From an uncultured Lachnospiraceae bacterium (lineage in GTDB: Bacteria > Bacillota > Clostridia > Lachnospirales > Lachnospiraceae), in the NCBI GenBank assembly GCA_902789175.1, contig CADANF010000018.1:1-51819 (forward strand): a stretch of 51,819 bases of DNA, written 5' to 3'. Positions 47,520-51,819 of this stretch are shown here, piece after piece. The first letter of the stretch is position 1, and each line of letters starts with the position of its first letter. The translations under genes were made by a program, and so were the position numbers. The notes below the pieces were generated by a model. The model was not told the origin of the DNA and ran no database searches. It saw only the letters and a list, made by a program, of their open reading frames with translations.

Positions 47520-48282
47520 GGTGTTTTTTCCTTCTTCTGATTAAATGTTCTTTTTTTATCTTCATTACAAGCAATACCGCAAAAAACATTAACAATATTA
47601 ATGAAATAATAAATACCATTTTCATGCCTTTAAATGATCTACAAAACAATCCAATAGAAAACAAAACAGCATTTGACATCATATGATAAACTATGCAATA
47701 TATTATGTTCTCAAACACAATATATATAAGCGAAACTATCATTGCCCACACTATTAATTCTATTAGCCTTGATTTAGTATCCGGAAAATGTATTAAAGTG
47801 AATACAATAGAAACAAATAATAAGGATATTGCTTTTTTGATGCGACTTTTTTTTGATGCAACTAGTAAAATTGTCAATATACCAAATCTATAAATTAATT
47901 CTTCTGCGATAGGTGCTCCTATTGCATTACTATAAACCCCTATAATTTCTTGTACTTTATATTTATGTTCCTCCATATCATTTCGATAATTCAGATAAAA
48001 ATGACATATTTCATAAAAAGTGCTTAAAAAAATCAAAATAACTAATATATCTACCTTAGGCTTATAAATATATTTTTTTATATCAATCTTATATTCTTTT
48101 TTCATTAGGAAAATAACAAATATTCCACCTATTATTACCGAAAAATTCCTGATTAAATCAATATAATAAGTTTTCGATTTGAATAATTCTGATAATTCAA
48201 AAATTGTTGGGATAAGAACCGGCGCTGTTCCAACAATAAATATTACAAATGTTGCTTTAATAGCTTTTAAATATTCTTTCAC
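47491..48282 (-). CDS. CPBP (Abi) family membrane protein, copy 1
   Basis: This 263-residue polytopic membrane protein has the CPBP metal-protease motifs: EELIYR (EExxxR), FTLIHF (FxxxH) and YHMMSN (HxxxN). It starts with GTG at 48282, with GAGGA upstream. CPBP proteins near class II bacteriocin genes commonly provide immunity or peptide maturation. It lies directly after peptide C and overlaps the exporter. Pairwise it resembles the copy at 48684-49451 in spacing, with a shared HFPxxxSRxxxLI stretch. Whether it is an immunity protein or a protease is open. Confidence 0.85.
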   Translation of the reverse strand: MKEYLKAIKATFVIFIVGTAPVLIPTIFELSELFKSKTYYIDLIRNFSVIIGGIFVIFLMKKEYKIDIKKYIYKPKVDILVILIFLSTFYEICHFYLNYRNDMEEHKYKVQEIIGVYSNAIGAPIAEELIYRFGILTILLVASKKSRIKKAISLLFVSIVFTLIHFPDTKSRLIELIVWAMIVSLIYIVFENIIYCIVYHMMSNAVLFSIGLFCRSFKGMKMVFIISLILLMFFAVLLVMKIKKEHLIRRRKKHHEIPLYKTT

Positions 48283-48306
48283 TTTTCTGAATCCTCATCT
48301 TAAATC

Positions 48307-48339
48307 GAGTATAGATAAGAGTATTTCTTATCTATACTC
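48307..48339. repeat. Perfect 14-bp hairpin between peptide C and CPBP copy 1
   Basis: GAGTATAGATAAGA (48307-48320) and TCTTATCTATACTC (48326-48339) are exact reverse complements around a five-base loop. No T-run follows on the - strand. It is probably an mRNA-stabilising or partial terminator structure that sets peptide levels above those of the downstream exporter. Confidence 0.65.
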
Positions 48340-48351
48340 TCTAGTTGTTAT

Positions 48352-48510
48352 TTAGTATTTATAGTCATTCCAGCCATCCCAAAAAGCGTCTGCCCATGAC
48401 TCCCAGTGATCATTAATATACTTAAAAATATCCCATGCTAATACACCTTTTCCACCATCTGTTTCATTCATTTCTTCTTGATTTAATTCTATAAAATTAT
48501 TATTAATCAT
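48352..48510 (-). CDS. Double-glycine peptide C (bacteriocin-like precursor)
   Basis: This 52-codon gene starts at ATG 48510 with GGAGG ten bases upstream. The leader ELNQEEMNETDGG follows the double-glycine consensus (hydrophobic at -12 position region, acidic centre, GG). Cutting after GG gives a 32-residue core beginning KGVLAWDIFKYINDH and ending FWDGWNDYKY, with five tryptophans and no cysteine. The core carries five Asp and one Glu against three Lys, so it is net acidic. It lies 22 bases after peptide B. The aromatic tail resembles, but does not copy, the motif shared by A and B. It could be the partner of a two-peptide bacteriocin. Confidence 0.85.
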   Translation of the reverse strand: MINNNFIELNQEEMNETDGGKGVLAWDIFKYINDHWESWADAFWDGWNDYKY

Positions 48511-48532
48511 TTGTTTTTTTCCTCCAAAAATA

Positions 48533-48691
48533 TTAATGACTCCAATCGTAAGCTGCTTCGCCTACGCCACCCCAGAATTCGCACCAACGACGGCCCACAT
48601 ATCCAGCAAGTCCAAATAGACCACCAACTAGATCCCCTCCATCTATAACCATTAACTCCTCTTCATTGATTGTCTCAAAAATATTATCCAT
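48533..48691 (-). CDS. Double-glycine peptide B (bacteriocin-like precursor)
   Basis: This 52-codon gene starts at ATG 48691, overlapping the CPBP copy 2 stop by eight bases, with AGGAG upstream. The leader MDNIFETINEEELMVIDGG is a clear double-glycine leader. The 33-residue core is glycine-rich at first (DLVGGLFGLAGYVG, with GxxxG spacings) and then reads RRWCEFWGGVGEAAYDWSH. The WCxFWGxVGExxYD stretch is shared with peptide A. One cysteine is present, so a disulfide dimer is possible. It should be a substrate of the C39 exporter. Confidence 0.88.
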   Translation of the reverse strand: MDNIFETINEEELMVIDGGDLVGGLFGLAGYVGRRWCEFWGGVGEAAYDWSH

Positions 48692-49451
48692 TTTGTTTTA
48701 ATCTCCTATTATTATTTTTAATTACGAAAGAAATAAATGATACCAAAAAACCTATTAGATAAATATATAATAAATATTTCTTTCCAAGAATTATCCTCAT
48801 TCTATATACCGCATAATACAACGATGTATTTGACACAACATGATAAATGATACAATATATAATGTTCTTACTTTTATAGTAAATATAACCTAAAACGCAT
48901 CCAGCTAAAATTAACTGGCCTACTCTTGACCAATTGGTTGGAAAATGTATTAATGTCCAAAAAGAGCTCGAAATAAGAATTGAAAATAAAACTCCTAACT
49001 TTCTTTCAGCCCCTTTAAATAATATGGTTAACATTCCATATCGAAAAATCAACTCTTCAGCAACCGGAAAAATAATTACACTTGATATTATTTGTAAAAT
49101 CAAACTGACCAATCCCAGACTATCAGGTTTCTCATCAACTAAATCGCTAAAGAAAATTGTCAAGCCTAGATATGATTCAAAAATAGATAATAACATAACG
49201 ATAATTGTTATATCTAATTTCACTTTTGGGCAAAAATCCTTAAAGCTTGAGCCACTTTTTTCTTTTACCACATAAATCACCAATATTCCACCTAGTAGCA
49301 AGGCCAAAGAACTAATAAATTCTGGCAACATCTTTAACTTTATTCCGTTAAGAAATAAAGAAGAAAAAATTATTCCACTAATACCTACCAAAAAAATTAC
49401 CAGCGATAATCCTAGCATCTTTATATATGATTTTTCTTTACTATTCATCAT
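48684..49451 (-). CDS. CPBP (Abi) family membrane protein, copy 2
   Basis: This 255-residue polytopic protein has the CPBP motifs EELIFRYG, FWTLIHF and HVVSN. It lies between peptides A and B, 38 bases after A, and its last codons overlap the peptide B start, which suggests coupled production of peptide and CPBP protein. The start codon has GAGGA five bases upstream. By position it is the best candidate for self-immunity to peptide A or B. The protease-like residues are intact, so a processing role is also possible. Confidence 0.85.
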   Translation of the reverse strand: MMNSKEKSYIKMLGLSLVIFLVGISGIIFSSLFLNGIKLKMLPEFISSLALLLGGILVIYVVKEKSGSSFKDFCPKVKLDITIIVMLLSIFESYLGLTIFFSDLVDEKPDSLGLVSLILQIISSVIIFPVAEELIFRYGMLTILFKGAERKLGVLFSILISSSFWTLIHFPTNWSRVGQLILAGCVLGYIYYKSKNIIYCIIYHVVSNTSLYYAVYRMRIILGKKYLLYIYLIGFLVSFISFVIKNNNRRLKQNG

Positions 49452-49489
49452 TTTATGTCCTCATATTTCATGTTAGTCTTTGCAGTTAG

Positions 49490-49648
49490 TTAATGAAGAA
49501 TATCGTAAACGCCTTCTCCAACACTTCCCCAAAAATTACACCAGGCTATTGCTGTATCATAGCCTAATTTTCCCCAATTTATATCTCCTCCACAAATCTC
49601 TACTAAATCATTTGATGAAAGTTCCATAAATCCATTATTTAATTCCAT
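49490..49648 (-). CDS. Double-glycine peptide A (bacteriocin-like precursor)
   Basis: This 52-codon gene starts at ATG 49648 with AAAGGAG seven bases upstream. The leader MELNNGFMELSSNDLVEICGG ends in GG and has the usual ELS/DLVEI pattern. The 31-residue core runs DINWGKLGYDTAIAWCNFWG and then SVGEGVYDILH, sharing WCxFWGxVGExxYD with peptide B. There is one core cysteine, plus one in the leader. It is first of the peptide genes and follows a promoter-like -10 at 49698. Confidence 0.88.
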   Translation of the reverse strand: MELNNGFMELSSNDLVEICGGDINWGKLGYDTAIAWCNFWGSVGEGVYDILH

Positions 49649-49697
49649 TGTTATTCTCCTTTTCAAGTAAAGTAAATTTACACTTTAGAGAAAAAGT

Positions 49698-49726
49698 ATT
49701 ATAATATTGGCCTAGGTGCTTTTTCA
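49698..49726 (-). promoter_or_regulatory. Possible peptide A promoter
   Basis: A perfect -10 box TATAAT (49703-49698) lies 50 bases upstream of peptide A on the - strand. The -35 position (49726-49721) reads TGAAAA, which is poor, so an activator may be needed. CCTAGG lies in the spacer. Confidence 0.4.
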
Positions 49727-49748
49727 TAAAGTGCTGATAGTTATGGAG

Positions 49749-49788
49749 CTCTGATGCTTATGCGCAAATTTTCATCAGAGTTCTTTTT
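49749..49788 (+). terminator. Rightward hairpin with T-run
   Basis: CTCTGATG (49749-49756) pairs with CATCAGAG (49773-49780), followed by TTCTTTTT on the + strand. No rightward gene lies nearby. It may be left over from a lost gene. Confidence 0.35.
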
Positions 49789-49820
49789 ATATAAAGCAGT
49801 TAATTACTGCTATATACCTA
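49788..49820. repeat. 33-bp dispersed repeat, copy 1
   Basis: It reads TATATAAAGCAGT, then a short spacer, then ACTGCTATATA, an imperfect inverted repeat. Two more copies lie at 50195-50228 and 51067-51099. It is 140 bases upstream of peptide A. Confidence 0.6.
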
Positions 49821-49838
49821 ATTATTGATAATTCGTCA

Positions 49839-50087
49839 TCACAGTATATTAGGGTTAATCCCAACATAAATTTCAATTTCTGCACTGTCAGGATCTAAAA
49901 CATCCATTTTTTTAGTCACGTTATAGCCAACCGATATCGGTTGAAGTAACTGACACCGAATTTCCTACCTTTTTTCACTGCATGTTTCAATATAGCTTTC
50001 CATTTTTAAGCCTATAATCTGTAATTCCTGTCGAGTTACTTTCCCTCTAAAACTGCATAGATTACATATATTTAATTCCTGTTTTTT
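49839..50087 (-). pseudogene. Decayed ORF with internal TAG
   Basis: One frame stays open for about 82 codons except for a TAG at 49965-49967. It reads protein-like on both sides (VTRQELQIIGLKMESYIETC before; MDVLDPDSAEIEIYVGINPN after) and ends in TGATGA. There is no good start codon. It follows a strong promoter and precedes peptide A, so it is probably a broken gene. The family is not recognised. The remainder of the 575-base gap 49649-50223 holds only the repeats and promoters listed. Confidence 0.35.
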
Positions 50088-50131
50088 CTACGATTTTATG
50101 CATATGGATTTAACCCAAACATTTTTGATAA

Positions 50132-50160
50132 AGTATATTATTAAAAAAAAGGAAGGTCAA
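50132..50160 (-). promoter_or_regulatory. Strong promoter of the peptide region
   Basis: On the - strand there is a -35 box TTGACC (50160-50155), a 17-bp spacer and a -10 box TATACT (50137-50132). It drives transcription into the decayed ORF and on to peptide A. Confidence 0.7.
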
Positions 50161-50194
50161 TAGGTTAATCACATAACCTTGCCTCAGAGCACTA

Positions 50195-50228
50195 TATATA
50201 ACGCAGTTTTTAGCTGCAATATATCATA
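50195..50228. repeat. 33-bp dispersed repeat, copy 2
   Basis: It reads TATATAACGCAGT ... AGCTGCAATATA and overlaps the stop codon of CPBP copy 3. It also lies 35 bases ahead of the promoter at 50160. It is closest in sequence to copy 3. Confidence 0.6.
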
Positions 50229-50958
50229 TTTTTTTATCTCTGACACAGTTGTCCATCTTTGCTTCCTTCAAATATAAAAAGCCATTCACAATTAAAAGAA
50301 TAAAAATAATTATCCCTAAATACTTATTCTTAAATAAACTGATTACTTTACCAATTAAAAGGGAATTAAACATATATGCACTCACGTTATAAACTCCATG
50401 AAAAATAATACAATAATAAATATTTCCAGAAGTAAAATATATGCCATAGAGCACTAATCCTACGATTACAACAAATATATCAATCACACTGAATGACTTA
50501 GTATGTACCATATTCCATATAAATATCATAACGCCATATATAATGATACTAATTATCTTATTTGTTTTTTCTTTTGCTTCTACAACTGCCCATCTAAATA
50601 CTATTTCCTCTGTAATTGGCGCAACTATAACCATAGCTAACAACTTACCAAGTGGCAAAAAACTCTTTGGAACTGTCACCTTATTTTCCACTAAAAATAC
50701 AGCTATGTATTCAAATGCTATATATAGCCAAAAAGAATTCAATATTAATAAGAGAATTATCCTGTTATTAAGCTGTTTCATTTTATAATATAAGTCTTTA
50801 ACTGCTTGTTTTTTTATTTCAATCATTAAAAACACTATAAGAACAGCTGCGACAATTTTAATAAGGACTTCATTAATGCTTAATTCCAAACATATTATTA
50901 TCGAAAAAATGCAGGCAATAAAAAGTGCCAATTCATTTTTAATGCTTCTCAGGTTCAT
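50224..50958 (-). CDS. CPBP (Abi) family membrane protein, copy 3
   Basis: The start is set at ATG 50958 (244 residues, MNLRSIKNELALF), five bases after GGAGG; a start at 50982 has no site. The CPBP motifs are EEIVFR, WNMVH and FHGVYN, in a polytopic membrane protein. It has no adjacent peptide gene. It may be an orphan immunity protein, or the partner of a lost peptide gene. The tail is basic and hydrophilic (DNCVRDKKI). Confidence 0.82.
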   Translation of the reverse strand: MNLRSIKNELALFIACIFSIIICLELSINEVLIKIVAAVLIVFLMIEIKKQAVKDLYYKMKQLNNRIILLLILNSFWLYIAFEYIAVFLVENKVTVPKSFLPLGKLLAMVIVAPITEEIVFRWAVVEAKEKTNKIISIIIYGVMIFIWNMVHTKSFSVIDIFVVIVGLVLYGIYFTSGNIYYCIIFHGVYNVSAYMFNSLLIGKVISLFKNKYLGIIIFILLIVNGFLYLKEAKMDNCVRDKKI

Positions 50959-51066
50959 GCTTACCTCCATTTCAATCCGCATTTTTTCTTTGATGATTTC
51001 GTTTATAGTTTTTATCCTTGCCTTTCATATTAGTCTCGATTATTGCGAATTATTTCCGCCCCCTGT

Positions 51067-51099
51067 TATATAAAGCAGTGTAAACCGCAATATCTCATA
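51067..51099. repeat. 33-bp dispersed repeat, copy 3
   Basis: It reads TATATAAAGCAGT ... ACCGCAATAT and lies 109 bases upstream of CPBP copy 3. Confidence 0.6.
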
Positions 51100-51155
51100 G
51101 AATTAATACTTTATTTAAACCAAATAAGATAATAGCATCTGTTTTTTCTCCCTTA

Positions 51156-51191
51156 AAGTGACAGAGTTGTTAATTAACAACTCTGTCACTT
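51156..51191. promoter_or_regulatory. Perfect 36-bp palindrome
   Basis: Each 18-base arm begins AAGTGACAGAG and the centre is TTAATTAA; the two arms match exactly. On the - strand a TTGACA (51196-51191) abuts it. With a 17-bp spacer the -10 position reads TTAACA (weak), so the palindrome may be an operator over a promoter for CPBP copy 3. A hairpin role is the alternative. Confidence 0.55.
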
Positions 51192-51208
51192 GTCAACAAT
51201 ATGAGTTT

Positions 51209-51267
51209 AGATACAAAAAGAATCTCGATCCTCTTTGTATCTAATGCATTTTTTTAAAATGCATTAG
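51209..51267. repeat. Two hairpins downstream of the SdpI-family gene
   Basis: AGATACAAA (51209-51217) pairs with TTTGTATCT (51234-51242), and CTAATGCATTTT (51241-51252) pairs exactly with AAAATGCATTAG (51256-51267). Either could end the SdpI-family transcript, although the T-runs are inside the stems. The rest of 50983-51347 has no gene. Confidence 0.5.
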
Positions 51268-51347
51268 TAATCTACCAACAACTTTTTTATAAAACCCCTG
51301 TTTTCAAATTAATATACCTCGTATAATACCACATAGATATACTATAT

Positions 51348-51707
51348 TTACTCCGTGAATGCTTCTTTTAACTTTTTTTCTGTTACAGGAATAGTCAAAA
51401 AAACAGCTAATATTGTTATTACAGATAAACCTCCACCTACATAGCCAATCATATCCGTATCTTTACCATATAAAATTAGCATCACTATTATGTTTATAAT
51501 AGTCATTACAACTCCTGATTTAAGTAATACACCACCAGCTGTCTTATGAGCCAAGTTCCAAGATTCTATATTAGCCATTGACCTCTTGGTTCTATATCCA
51601 AACCCTTTATTTATTTTTTTAGGCGGATTCTTTATAAAGAGCACCCCAAAAAAAATCAATAAAACTGAAATAATCATATTACTGATAAACATAAACCACC
51701 AAAACAT
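51348..51707 (-). CDS. SdpI-family membrane protein
   Basis: This 119-residue protein has three membrane helices and the SdpI signature FGYRTKRSMANIESWNLAHK after the first helix. SdpI gives Bacillus immunity to the SdpC killing factor; many relatives have unknown roles. The length is short compared with Bacillus SdpI (about 200 residues), matching the single-domain form. GAAGGAGG lies upstream of the ATG. Its place beside the bacteriocin-like island suggests immunity, but this is inference. Confidence 0.8.
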   Translation of the reverse strand: MFWWFMFISNMIISVLLIFFGVLFIKNPPKKINKGFGYRTKRSMANIESWNLAHKTAGGVLLKSGVVMTIINIIVMLILYGKDTDMIGYVGGGLSVITILAVFLTIPVTEKKLKEAFTE

Positions 51708-51819
51708 AATTCTACCTCCTTCGTATTATATAGTCATACCCATTCTTTACCTGTTCTTAGGCATAGGGTATGCTGTTGATGATGCTGTGGATTGGTTCAA
51801 CCTCCTACCGCATAGACGG

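Noticed and set aside
47693-47893. Rightward open frame opposite CPBP copy 1
   Set aside because: It is antisense to a gene with intact family motifs and has no ribosome site.
43675-49648. Lanthipeptide, sactipeptide or lasso peptide locus
   Set aside because: No LanM, LanB/C, radical SAM or lasso cyclase gene is present; only export and CPBP genes accompany the peptides, so unmodified peptides are more likely.
51723-51819. Rightward open frame running off the right end, with protein-like reading GYAVDDAVDWFNLL
   Set aside because: No start codon with a ribosome site was found and only about 30 codons are in the window. It may be the start of a real gene, but this cannot be supported here.

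Overview
The window is low-GC Gram-positive DNA with good Shine-Dalgarno sites and tightly packed operons, almost all read leftwards (- strand). Lineage-typical proteins (a roughly 1390-residue protein resembling DUF5717 beside an actin/Hsp70-like protein resembling DUF5716) and the overall protein style point to a Lachnospiraceae bacterium, perhaps near Butyrivibrio, Pseudobutyrivibrio or Roseburia. The genus cannot be fixed by eye. No tRNA, rRNA, CRISPR array or intact insertion sequence was seen.

Layout, left to right. 0-1.1 kb: a RelB/ParE-type toxin-antitoxin pair with a palindromic operator inside its promoter, then repeat-rich DNA with a gene remnant. 1.3-8.7 kb: guaA, then a cell-envelope operon read as PucR-type regulator, ftsE, ftsX, a coiled-coil M23 peptidase and an S41 (Ctp) lipoprotein protease. 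8.9-9.9 kb: an MsmK/UgpC-type sugar ABC ATPase that has lost its Walker B/D-loop segment. 10.2-12.5 kb: nadA, a short-chain dehydrogenase and a LytR_C membrane protein. 12.7-13.9 kb (+): a Card1/DUF1887-like CARF nuclease with no CRISPR locus around it. 14.0-26.8 kb: a leftward run of housekeeping genes (valS, gdpP, rplI, dnaB) preceded by three genes of unknown function. 27-28 kb (+): a HisC-like aminotransferase.

28.2-43.4 kb is a type IV pilus locus. It holds pilA, PilB, a PilO-like protein, a PilM-PilN fusion, PilC, a set of minor prepilins and a 1813-residue prepilin with an adhesin-like body. The prepilin peptidase is split: the zinc methyltransferase half lies at 35.2 kb and the aspartyl peptidase half at 28.2 kb. 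No retraction ATPase is present here.

43.7-51.7 kb is the most novel part, a peptide-secretion island. Three unlisted 52-codon genes encode peptides with double-glycine leaders. They lie among CPBP (Abi) membrane proteins and upstream of a C39-peptidase ABC exporter and an HlyD-type adaptor. Two of the cores share a Trp/Cys-rich motif and all three are net acidic. A third CPBP gene, a decayed ORF behind a strong promoter, three copies of a 33-bp repeat, a 36-bp perfect palindrome and an SdpI-family protein complete the island. The simplest reading is an undescribed multi-peptide bacteriocin (or signalling-peptide) system with its own immunity and export genes.
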